A program made the translations under genes and the position numbers. The notes below the pieces were generated by a model. The model ran no database searches, had not been told where the DNA came from, and saw nothing but the letters and a program-made list of their open reading frames with translations. Source: Solitalea koreensis (GTDB lineage: Bacteria > Bacteroidota > Bacteroidia > Sphingobacteriales > Sphingobacteriaceae). Taken from it: a DNA stretch of 64,000 nucleotides. This document shows, one piece after another, positions 54,432 to 62,034 of the stretch. Positions within the stretch are counted from its first letter, which is position 1, and each line of letters opens with the position of its first letter. Location of the stretch: contig NZ_FXSZ01000004.1 of assembly GCF_900182575.1 (NCBI RefSeq), forward strand, positions 124,001 through 188,000. Reading direction: 5' to 3'.

Positions 54432-54505
54432 GGATCGGTAGTTCAGCTGGTTAGAATGCCGCCCTGTCACGGCGGAGGTCGCGGGTTCGAGTCCCGTCCG
54501 GTCCG
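54432..54505 (+). tRNA. tRNA-Asp (GTC), copy 1 of 3
   Basis: 74 nt before CCA, which is not encoded. The GGATCGG acceptor pairs with CCGGTCC, discriminator G; the anticodon loop CTGTCAC gives GTC; the T arm contains GGGTTCGAGTCCC. Identical in sequence to copies 2 and 3. Confidence 0.98.
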
Positions 54506-54616
54506 CAAAAAGTTTAAAAAAGATGTTTTTAAACTATGTTTAAAGGGTTTTTCAAAAGAGTGTATATAAGACTGTATATAGCTCGTCTTTGAAGGACTAA
54601 AAATAGTAAGTTTCTT
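54506..54616. repeat. Duplicated spacer between tRNA-Asp copies 1 and 2
   Basis: 111 bp, nearly the same as the spacer at 54691-54800 (110 bp), including GTGTATATA- and CTGTATATA-like stretches and a shared end at AATAGTAAGTTTCTT. Part of the ~185-bp duplication unit. Confidence 0.85.
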
Positions 54617-54690
54617 GGATCGGTAGTTCAGCTGGTTAGAATGCCGCCCTGTCACGGCGGAGGTCGCGGGTTCGAGTCCCGTCCGGTCCG
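54617..54690 (+). tRNA. tRNA-Asp (GTC), copy 2 of 3
   Basis: Same 74-nt sequence, acceptor GGATCGG with CCGGTCC and anticodon GTC. It begins 185 bp after copy 1. Confidence 0.98.
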
Positions 54691-54800
54691 CTTAAAAGTT
54701 TAAAAAAGATGTTTTTAAACTATATCTAAAAGGTTTTTTAAAAGAGTGTATATAACTGTATATAACTCGTCTTTGAAGGACTAAAAATAGTAAGTTTCTT
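54691..54800. repeat. Duplicated spacer between tRNA-Asp copies 2 and 3
   Basis: 110 bp, almost the same as the first spacer with several base changes and small indels. This suggests a fairly old tandem duplication whose tRNA part was kept identical. Confidence 0.85.
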
Positions 54801-54874
54801 GGATCGGTAGTTCAGCTGGTTAGAATGCCGCCCTGTCACGGCGGAGGTCGCGGGTTCGAGTCCCGTCCGGTCCG
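54801..54874 (+). tRNA. tRNA-Asp (GTC), copy 3 of 3
   Basis: Same 74-nt sequence. It begins 184 bp after copy 2. Sequence directly downstream differs from the spacers and contains a terminator. Confidence 0.98.
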
Positions 54875-54877
54875 CTC

Positions 54878-54915
54878 AAAATAGCCCTTAGATAGCTTCT
54901 AAGGGCTATTTTTAT
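54878..54915 (+). terminator. Terminator of the tRNA-Asp array
   Basis: Perfect 15-bp stem AAAATAGCCCTTAGA (54878-54892) with 54898-54912 and a 5-nt loop, followed by T residues. Confidence 0.9.
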
Positions 54916-55187
54916 TTTAGTGTATATGATCTGTATATAGATTTTATTCAGCCATAGTTGTTGTATAAGCTCGACCGCTAAAGTTCTCTGGATTTAGCTA
55001 AGTCGCATGTTTTTAAAACATCGGGTAAGAAGAATGTTTGTGAACAAATCCGACCTACCCATCTCTCGGAAAACAGTTTGGGGATTTTTTATGAATAGCC
55101 CAGCCTTGCTGTAATCAATCCATCACTTCACCTCCGAAAGAAAAATAAAAAAATAATTTTCAAGTAAAGAACTTGTAGGTGCTTAGG

Positions 55188-55313
55188 TTATAAATACTTT
55201 GCGATTTGCTGATATAATCGTTCTTTGTCGCTGGGCCACAAAGCATTTTTTTCAACCATGTTTCCATTCTTGTCGATAATTATATAAGTAGGGACTATGG
55301 CAAAACCGTCCCT
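55188..55313 (-). pseudogene. TlpA/thioredoxin-like protein remnant (C-terminus)
   Basis: Forty codons encode DGFAIVPTYIIIDKNGNMVE and continue to a normal stop at 55188; the IVPTY(I)IIDKNG block with its cis-Pro is typical of TlpA-type thiol-disulfide oxidoreductases. The codon immediately upstream region contains an in-frame TGA and no catalytic CxxC, so it is a truncated relic. Confidence 0.6.
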
Positions 55314-55392
55314 TCAGCAGATTACCATCTTAATAAAAATTCTCCCCTTATTAATTTTCTTAAAATTAGGAAAACGATTGAATTAATAGTTT

Positions 55393-55402
55393 CAAACGTT
55401 TG
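55393..55402. promoter_or_regulatory. LacI-type operator before the hexuronate operon
   Basis: CAAACGTTTG is a perfect 10-bp palindrome with the CG centre typical of LacI-family sites. It matches the sites at 63087-63118 next to the LacI-type gene. Confidence 0.65.
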
Positions 55403-55511
55403 CGTAGCCTGATTTCACAACTTGCAGATTTTTTAACTTTTGATTTGTGCTTAATCCAACTTACTTTCATTTTATAAGGGTAGGTTATTACTTCACAACT
55501 AAAACGAGTTT

Positions 55512-56822
55512 ATGCAAAATACAGGTAAATACAGATGGTCAATTTGTGCGCTGCTTTTCTTCGCTACAACCATCAATTATATGGATAGACAAATAATTGG
55601 CCTGTTGAAACCCGTATTGGAAATGGAGTTTAACTGGACAGAAAAGGACTATAGTTTTATTGTAATGGGCTTTACGGCATCTTATGCACTGGGGCTTTTG
55701 TGCTTTGGTCGTTTGGTCGACAAAATGGGTTCTAAAGTGGGTTATACCTTATCCATTGTTTTATGGAGCCTGGCAGCAATGGGTCACGCATTGGCTCGAA
55801 ATACATTTGGTTTTTTTGTAGCAAGAGCATCATTGGGTGTAGGAGAAGCTGGTAATTTTCCATCAGCAATTAAGGCAGTTGCCGAATGGTTTCCCAAAAA
55901 AGAAAGAGCACTGGCTACCGGTATTTTTAATTCGGGCGCTAATATTGGTGCCATTGTGGCTCCAGCCATTATTCCGGTTATAGTGGCTCGTTTCGGCTGG
56001 CAGGAAGCGTTTATTTTTACAGGAGCGATTGGTTTTGTTTGGTTATTGTTTTGGTGGTTTTTATTTGAGATACCGCAAAAACACAAAAGCCTAAGTGAAC
56101 AGGAATTACAACATATACAACAAGACGATGATGAAGTTGAAATGGTTGTGGAAACGAAAAAAATATCAATCAAGCGCTTGTTAAAAATGCCTCAAACCTG
56201 GGCCTTTGCAATTGGAAAGTTGCTTACTGATCCGGTGTGGTGGTTTTTTCTATTCTGGCTGCCATCTTATTTCGCTTCTTCGTTTGGATTAGATCTCAAA
56301 AAATCAGGTTTGCCTTTGATCATCATATATACAGCTGCTAGTGTAGGAAGCATTGCCGGAGGATATATGTCGTCTTACCTCATAAAAAGAGGTTGGAAGG
56401 TTGATCAAGCCCGTAAAAGGACCATGCTGTTTATTGCGCTTTGTGTGTTGCCTATTGTGACAGCACAGTTTACTCAGCAATTATGGGTAATTGTTGGCTT
56501 AATAAGTTTGGCTTCAGCGGCACATCAGGCATGGTCGGCTAATATTTTCACTACCGTTTCTGACTTTTTTCCAAAAGAAGCAATAAGCTCGGTTGTAGGT
56601 ATTGGTGGAATGGCTGGCGCTATTGGCGGAATTGCTTTTCCCCTCCTTGTTGGAAGTTTATTGGATTATTATAAATCGATAGGAGCAATGAATACGGGAT
56701 ATAATATCTTATTTGTTATCTGTGGTTTAGCTTATTTGTTGGCATGGCTGGTATTATTTGTTGTTACGCCCAGATTAAGCAGCAAAAAGGAAGAGGTCCA
56801 AGTGTTAACAACAAGCTATTAG
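55512..56822 (+). CDS. exuT: Hexuronate transporter, MFS (ExuT-like)
   Basis: Imports glucuronate or galacturonate across the inner membrane. The 436-residue protein has about 12 predicted membrane helices. Anion:cation symporter features are NYMDRQIIGLLKPVLEMEF, FGRLVDKMGSKVGY, ARASLGVGEAGNFPSAIKA and EWFPKKERALATGIFNSGAN. It is the first gene of the hexuronate operon; the position fits uptake of hexuronates rather than other acids. It is preceded by a LacI-type operator. Confidence 0.9.
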   Translation: MQNTGKYRWSICALLFFATTINYMDRQIIGLLKPVLEMEFNWTEKDYSFIVMGFTASYALGLLCFGRLVDKMGSKVGYTLSIVLWSLAAMGHALARNTFGFFVARASLGVGEAGNFPSAIKAVAEWFPKKERALATGIFNSGANIGAIVAPAIIPVIVARFGWQEAFIFTGAIGFVWLLFWWFLFEIPQKHKSLSEQELQHIQQDDDEVEMVVETKKISIKRLLKMPQTWAFAIGKLLTDPVWWFFLFWLPSYFASSFGLDLKKSGLPLIIIYTAASVGSIAGGYMSSYLIKRGWKVDQARKRTMLFIALCVLPIVTAQFTQQLWVIVGLISLASAAHQAWSANIFTTVSDFFPKEAISSVVGIGGMAGAIGGIAFPLLVGSLLDYYKSIGAMNTGYNILFVICGLAYLLAWLVLFVVTPRLSSKKEEVQVLTTSY

Positions 56823-56884
56823 TTTACAATTAACCCAATCATTTGACTTGAACTAAGGCTGGTTAAAGTCTTTTAATTAGATAT

Positions 56885-57649
56885 ATGATGACAACAAATC
56901 CTTTTGATTTAACAGGTAAACTGGCATTAATAACAGGTGGAGGCACCGGGTTAGGAACGGGTATGGCGAAGGCCATGTGTAATGCTGGAGCCAAAGTAGT
57001 AATAACCGGCAGAAGAGAACCCGTTTTAGTGGATGCGGTGAAAGAGTTAGGTGAAAATGCTCACTTTATTGTTCATGATATGAATGAACTCGATACTATT
57101 CCTGGGCTTGTTGAAAAGGTGGAACAAACTTTTGGGCCGATTGATGTAGTGGTAAATAATGCAGGAATCAATATGAAAAAACCTGCTATAGAAGTTTCTG
57201 ACGAAGATTTTAATCAAATTATTCATACAAATTTAAATGCGGTATTTGCCTTAACACGTGAGTGTGCAAAAAAAATGTTGCCGCGCAAGCAAGGTTCAAT
57301 CATCATGATTTCGTCCATGACGGCTATGTACGGTATTGACCGTGTGGCGGCTTATTCGGCATCAAAATCAGCCGTGAAAGGAATGATTATGGGTTTGGCT
57401 TCCGAATTTTCACCATTTGGAGTACGCATTAATGCTATTGCTCCGGGGTTCATCGAATCACCAATGATGTTGAATGCAATGGATAATGATCCGCAAAGGA
57501 AAGCAAAGGTTTTAGGACGCACCCCCATGGGTACTTTCGGTAAAGCGGAGGATATTGGTTATACCGCGGTTTTCCTGGCTTCGAATGCTGCCCGATTTGT
57601 TACAGGTACTACCATTCCCGTTGATGGCGGTAACTCAATTGGTTTTTAA
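56885..57649 (+). CDS. SDR oxidoreductase, probable fructuronate reductase
   Basis: The 254-residue classical SDR has the cofactor motif TGGGTGLGTGMA (about 17-28), VVNNAGIN, the catalytic Ser-Tyr-Lys (MISSMTAMYG, then YSASKSAVKG) and the C-terminal PVDGGNSIGF. By sequence it resembles gluconate 5-dehydrogenase/KduD-type enzymes. No other gene in the operon can reduce fructuronate to mannonate, and UxuB of the polyol-dehydrogenase family is absent. It is therefore inferred to fill that step. The alternative is a different sugar acid oxidoreductase. Confidence 0.85.
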   Translation: MMTTNPFDLTGKLALITGGGTGLGTGMAKAMCNAGAKVVITGRREPVLVDAVKELGENAHFIVHDMNELDTIPGLVEKVEQTFGPIDVVVNNAGINMKKPAIEVSDEDFNQIIHTNLNAVFALTRECAKKMLPRKQGSIIMISSMTAMYGIDRVAAYSASKSAVKGMIMGLASEFSPFGVRINAIAPGFIESPMMLNAMDNDPQRKAKVLGRTPMGTFGKAEDIGYTAVFLASNAARFVTGTTIPVDGGNSIGF

Positions 57650-57658
57650 TTTTTAAGT

Positions 57659-58858
57659 ATGCAATCTTCAGAAAAAAATAATGTAAATACAGGATTAAAG
57701 AGGATGGAGCAAACCTGGCGATGGTTTGGACCGCAAGATCCTGTTTCCTTACAGCATGTTAGACAAGCTGGGGCTACAGGTATTGTTACCGCTTTACATC
57801 ATATTTCTCATGGTGAAGTTTGGCCGGAGGAGGAGATTTTGAAGCGTAAGAAAGAAATTGAAGATAACGGGTTATCCTGGTCGGTGGTAGAAAGTGTGAC
57901 TGTTCACGAAAGTATTAAGACTCGTACGGGAAACTATCAAGAGTATATTGAAAAATATAAAACTACGCTGCAAAACCTGGCAAAATGTGGAATCAATATA
58001 GTTACCTACAATTTTATGCCGGTGCTTGATTGGACCCGAACATCAATCAACTATGAGATGCCTAATGGCGCTAAAGCGCTGTATTTTAATTGGCTTGATT
58101 TGATTGTCTTTGATGTCCATATTCTTCAACGTAAAGATGCAGCAAACGATTATGATGACGAATTACTCGCAAAATCTTCTGCTCGTTTTAAAAACATGAC
58201 AACAGAAGAGATTGAGCGATTAACCTCCGTTGTTTTGCTTGGTATTCCTGGCGAAGAGGAAATGACGCTGGAACTTCTTCGGAAATCCCTTACGGCCTAT
58301 GAGCATATCGGGCAAGCTGAACTTCGTGAAAATCTTAAATATTTCCTTCAGGAAGTAAGTCCCATTGCTCAGAAATGTGGGGTAAAACTGGCCATTCACC
58401 CTGATGATCCTCCGTTCGATATTCTTGGGCTGCCGCGTGTGGTAAATTCTAGAGAAGATTTTGAGTTTATTTTACATGAGGTGAATATTCCTGCAAATGG
58501 AATATGTTTCTGTACCGGTTCATTAGGAGCCTCTTCTCAAAATAATCTACCTGAACTCGTAAAATACATTGCCGACCGCATTCATTTTGTGCATCTGCGA
58601 AATGTAAGTAAAGACCAGGAAGGTAATTTTTATGAAGCTGACCACCTGGGAGGTGATGTTAACATGTTTAAGGTGATGAAGGAACTGCTCATCATTCAGC
58701 AAAAAGTACAAGATTCAATCCCTTTTCGTTCTGATCACGGGCATCAAATGCTTGATGACTTACACAAGGTTACCAACCCCGGATATTCAGCCATCGGCCG
58801 GTTAAAAGGCCTTGCCGAATTAAGAGGATTGGAGTTGGGTGTTGTTAGTGCTATGTAG
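57659..58858 (+). CDS. uxuA: Mannonate dehydratase
   Basis: Dehydrates D-mannonate to 2-keto-3-deoxygluconate. The 399-residue protein carries MEQTWRWFGPQDPVSLQHVR, GATGIVTALHHI, CGINIVTYNFMPVLDWTR, LAIHPDDPP, CFCTGSLG and FVHLRN and the C-terminal RSDHGHQMLDD. The start at 57659 adds a 15-residue N-terminal tail compared with the usual start near 57704, which cannot be excluded. It lies 9 bp after the SDR gene. Confidence 0.96.
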   Translation: MQSSEKNNVNTGLKRMEQTWRWFGPQDPVSLQHVRQAGATGIVTALHHISHGEVWPEEEILKRKKEIEDNGLSWSVVESVTVHESIKTRTGNYQEYIEKYKTTLQNLAKCGINIVTYNFMPVLDWTRTSINYEMPNGAKALYFNWLDLIVFDVHILQRKDAANDYDDELLAKSSARFKNMTTEEIERLTSVVLLGIPGEEEMTLELLRKSLTAYEHIGQAELRENLKYFLQEVSPIAQKCGVKLAIHPDDPPFDILGLPRVVNSREDFEFILHEVNIPANGICFCTGSLGASSQNNLPELVKYIADRIHFVHLRNVSKDQEGNFYEADHLGGDVNMFKVMKELLIIQQKVQDSIPFRSDHGHQMLDDLHKVTNPGYSAIGRLKGLAELRGLELGVVSAM

Positions 58859-58903
58859 TCTTTTTAATCGTTTAAATCGACCTGAAAATTTTAAAACAGA
58901 TCC

Positions 58904-60358
58904 ATGAAAACATTTTTGCACGAAGATTTTTTACTTCCTAATAAAACAGCTCAAACACTCTATCATGAGTATGCGGCAAAGATGCCTATTGTCGATTACC
59001 ATAATCACCTGTCTCCTGAAATTGCAGTCACTAACAGGCCTTTTGCAAACATGACTGATATATGGCTAAAAGGAGATCATTACAAGTGGAGAGCCATGCG
59101 AACAATGGGAGTAGCTGAAAAATATATCACCGGTAATGCAACTGACCATGAGAAATTTATGCAGTGGGCTAAAGTCGTGCCGCATACCATTCGCAATCCC
59201 TTGTTTCATTGGTCGCACATGGAATTAAAAAATCCGTTCGGGATAGATAAATTATTAAATGAAGGAAATGCAGAAACGATCTTTCAACATTGTAATAATT
59301 TATTGAAACAGCCGGAGTTTTCTCCCCGTGGATTATTAGATAAGTTTAATGTTGAAGTCATTGTAACTACCGACGATCCTTCGGATGATTTACAGTGGCA
59401 CCGGCAAATGGCAAAAGAGCAGGATAAAGTGATAATGCTCCCCGCTTTTAGGTCAGATAAAATATTTCAGATAAATCAACGTGATTTTCAGGCATACCTT
59501 CAAAAACTGGGAAACGCAGCAGGTTTGGCCATTCATTCTTTGAATGATCTTTTTATCGCTTTGCAAAACCGTATCGATTTTTTTGCAGCACATGGTTGCT
59601 GCCTGGCTGACTATGGTTTAAGCGCCATTCCTTTTTGCAAAGATTATTCATTTACCAAAGCTGATCTTACCTTAAAGAAGATGATAGAAGGCAACTCTGT
59701 TCTTGCTGAGGAGGAGGTGTTAAATTATCAACTGGTGGTATTGCTTGAACTGTGTAAAATGTATCATCAAAAGCAATGGGTGCAGCAATTTCATTTGGGC
59801 GCACTCAGAAATGTGAATACACGTTTACTGAATTTACTAGGAGCTGATGCAGGTGTTGATGTTATAAGTAGCTCAGCACAGGTAGAAAGTTTAGCCTTTT
59901 TCCTTAATGAACTCGATCAAAATAATCAGCTTGCCAAAACAATTCTGTACAATCTTTCTCCTGCAGATAACGAACAGTTTGCCGCTTTGGCCGGAGCTTT
60001 TCAGGGAGATGGGATCCAAGGGAAAGTGCAATATGGAGCGGCCTGGTGGTTCTTAGATCAAAAAGACGGCATTGAAAAGCAATTGGATACGTTATCTAAC
60101 ATCGGTTTGTTAAGCTGTTTTGTGGGCATGCTTACTGATTCACGTAGTTTTCTTTCCTTTTCTCGTCATGAGTATTTCAGGAGAGTTTTGTGTGCTAAAC
60201 TCGGTCAGGAGATGGAACAGGGAATTTTACCCAATGATATTTCCGGGATAGGGGAGTTAATAAAAAATATCAGTTATTTTAACGCAAAAAAATATTTCAA
60301 TTTTAAATGTCCAACATCCAAGCTACACTCACCTTTGGTGAACTCTTATTCCGTATAA
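58904..60358 (+). CDS. uxaC: Glucuronate isomerase with extended C-terminus
   Basis: Isomerises glucuronate to fructuronate (and galacturonate to tagaturonate). The 484 residues begin MKTFLHEDFLLPNKTAQTLY and contain PIVDYHNHLSPEIA, TTDDPSDDLQWH and FFAAHGCCLADYGL with the C-terminal DSRSFLSFSRHEYFRR. Homologues end near NAKKYFNF; here the frame runs about 17 codons further and overlaps kdgK by 52 nt. A one-base change in the T run near 60301 would restore the usual end. Confidence 0.95.
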   Translation: MKTFLHEDFLLPNKTAQTLYHEYAAKMPIVDYHNHLSPEIAVTNRPFANMTDIWLKGDHYKWRAMRTMGVAEKYITGNATDHEKFMQWAKVVPHTIRNPLFHWSHMELKNPFGIDKLLNEGNAETIFQHCNNLLKQPEFSPRGLLDKFNVEVIVTTDDPSDDLQWHRQMAKEQDKVIMLPAFRSDKIFQINQRDFQAYLQKLGNAAGLAIHSLNDLFIALQNRIDFFAAHGCCLADYGLSAIPFCKDYSFTKADLTLKKMIEGNSVLAEEEVLNYQLVVLLELCKMYHQKQWVQQFHLGALRNVNTRLLNLLGADAGVDVISSSAQVESLAFFLNELDQNNQLAKTILYNLSPADNEQFAALAGAFQGDGIQGKVQYGAAWWFLDQKDGIEKQLDTLSNIGLLSCFVGMLTDSRSFLSFSRHEYFRRVLCAKLGQEMEQGILPNDISGIGELIKNISYFNAKKYFNFKCPTSKLHSPLVNSYSV

Positions 60359-61323
60359 GTCCAGAGTTAGAGCAGCAAAATGCCGGTTTTTTTGTAGGTG
60401 GTGCCGAGCTAAATGTAGCGTCGGCATTAGGCCTCTGGGGGCAGGCTGTTTCCTATTGTACCGTTTTACCTGATAATATATTAACTCGGCAGGTTTTAGC
60501 CAAACTTAAAGAAATCGGAATAAATACGGATGCTATTATTTTGAGTGGAGATCGAATTGGAGCTTATTATCTCACTCAAGGCGCAGATGTAAAAAACCAG
60601 GGTGTAATTTATGACCGGGCACATTCTGCTTTTTCTCAATTGAAACCGGGCATGATCGATTGGGAAAATGTGTTACAAAATGTAGATTGGTTTCATTGGA
60701 GTGCGATCACTCCCGCATTGTCTCAAAATCATGCTGATGTATGCATGGAAGCTTTAGCCTATGCAAAGAGCAAGGGTATCACAACCTCCGTAGATTTAAA
60801 TTACCGTTCAAAACTTTGGAACTATGGTGTTGAACCTATTGACGTAATACCCGGATTGGTGAGGCATTGTGATGTGGTAATGGGCAATATGTGGGCTGTA
60901 GAAAAAATGCTGGGTATATCGGTTGATTCAACAGTTTCATGTGAAAATCAAAATGAAGACGCTGTTTATTTGAAAGCAGGGGAGGATTCGGCCATAAAAC
61001 TGAAACAGCAATTCCCAAATTGCAAAGCCGTGGCTTATACCTATCGTTTTTCAATGCATGAGAACACCCTTCGTTATTTTTCTTCACTGCACGCCGATCA
61101 GTATTATAGTTCGTCGGTTTATACATCTAATAAAATAGTTGATAGGGTAGGGACTGGAGATGCCTTTATGGCAGGATTAATAGTAGGGCTAAAAAATAAA
61201 ACGCTTTATTCAGATACCTTAAAATTGGCAACGGCTTCGGCTTTTAGTAAGTTTTTTGTTCTGGGTGATTGCAATACAACTCCATTAAAAAATATTCAGC
61301 AATTGGTTTATGAAAACTCATGA
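60307..61323 (+). CDS. kdgK: 2-keto-3-deoxygluconate kinase (PfkB family)
   Basis: Phosphorylates 2-keto-3-deoxygluconate. The 338-residue ribokinase-fold protein has TFGELLFRISPE at the N-terminus, GGAELNVASALGLWG and VDLNYRSKLW. The ATP-site motif VDRVGTGDAFMAGLIVGL carries catalytic Asp285. The start overlaps the uxaC end by 52 nt, and its 3' end overlaps kdgA by 14 nt, so translation is probably coupled. Confidence 0.94.
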   Translation: MSNIQATLTFGELLFRISPELEQQNAGFFVGGAELNVASALGLWGQAVSYCTVLPDNILTRQVLAKLKEIGINTDAIILSGDRIGAYYLTQGADVKNQGVIYDRAHSAFSQLKPGMIDWENVLQNVDWFHWSAITPALSQNHADVCMEALAYAKSKGITTSVDLNYRSKLWNYGVEPIDVIPGLVRHCDVVMGNMWAVEKMLGISVDSTVSCENQNEDAVYLKAGEDSAIKLKQQFPNCKAVAYTYRFSMHENTLRYFSSLHADQYYSSSVYTSNKIVDRVGTGDAFMAGLIVGLKNKTLYSDTLKLATASAFSKFFVLGDCNTTPLKNIQQLVYENS

Positions 61324-61963
61324 AATGCAACAAGATACAGTTCAAGAACTTACTAAATCAAAGGTTTTGCCTTTATTTTATCATGAAGGCATAGAGGTCT
61401 GCAAGGGGTTGCTAACTGCTTGTTATAATGGAGGTGTGAAAGCTGTAGAGTTTACTAACAGAGGTAAAAATGCATTGGAGAATTTCGCTCTGCTTCGCAC
61501 TTTTGCATTGGAACATTTTCCCGATATGATTATTGGGGTGGGAACCATTAAAAATAGGGCAGAAGCAGAATGTTTTTGGAAAGCAGGAGCAGCCTTTATA
61601 GTAAGTCCTGCATTGGATGAAGAAACGGGTGTTTTTTGTTTAGAAAAAGAACTGTTATGGATTCCTGGCTGCATGACTCCCAGCGAAATAAACAAAGCTG
61701 TTCAATTGGGTTGTAGCCTGATAAAATTATTCCCGGCCAATGTATTGGGTGCAGGCTTTTCGAAAGCCATGAAAGACATTTTTCCGGATACAAAATTTAT
61801 CGTGACCGGTGGAATCGATGCAAAACTTATTGACATTGAAAAGTGGGTGAACAATAATGTTATTGCTGTTGGCTTGGGGAGTAGTTTAATTAAAAACGAT
61901 TGGATAGCCGATAAAAGGTTTGATGAGATAACACGAACATTACGGGAGATTTGTATTCAATAA
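61310..61963 (+). CDS. kdgA: 2-keto-3-deoxy-6-phosphogluconate aldolase
   Basis: Splits KDPG into pyruvate and glyceraldehyde 3-phosphate. The 217-residue class I aldolase has VEFTNRGKNALENFALLR, IGVGTIKNRAEAECFWKAGA, FIVSPALDEE, IPGCMTPSEINKAVQLG and the Schiff-base Lys139 in LIKLFPANVLG, then FIVTGGID. It is the last gene of the operon; its start overlaps kdgK. Homologous to E. coli eda. Confidence 0.95.
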   Translation: MKTHEMQQDTVQELTKSKVLPLFYHEGIEVCKGLLTACYNGGVKAVEFTNRGKNALENFALLRTFALEHFPDMIIGVGTIKNRAEAECFWKAGAAFIVSPALDEETGVFCLEKELLWIPGCMTPSEINKAVQLGCSLIKLFPANVLGAGFSKAMKDIFPDTKFIVTGGIDAKLIDIEKWVNNNVIAVGLGSSLIKNDWIADKRFDEITRTLREICIQ

Positions 61964-62034
61964 TAAATCCGGATTATTAATAGCCCTGTGTCATGAACTG
62001 GAAGCGATTAAATTGCAAGTCCAGATTTAGATGG

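Larger units (their letters stand above)
54916..55511. other. Gap between tRNA array and hexuronate operon
   Basis: No intact gene. A TlpA-like C-terminal remnant lies on the minus strand at 55188-55313, and the operator and promoter region of the operon at 55393-55511. An open stretch near 54980-55093 has no recognisable product. Confidence 0.6.

Noticed and set aside
54432..54874. Regularly spaced repeats resembling a CRISPR array
   Set aside because: The repeated units are full tRNA-Asp genes with 110-bp near-identical spacers; CRISPR spacers would be short and unique.
54980..55093. Open stretch translating to SLDLAKSHVFKTSGKKNVCE and onward
   Set aside because: No start codon, no recognised similarity and a short length; it may be another relic but cannot be supported.
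55784..56173. 129-residue minus-strand frame inside exuT
   Set aside because: Low-complexity Ser/Cys/Ile-rich shadow of the transporter gene.
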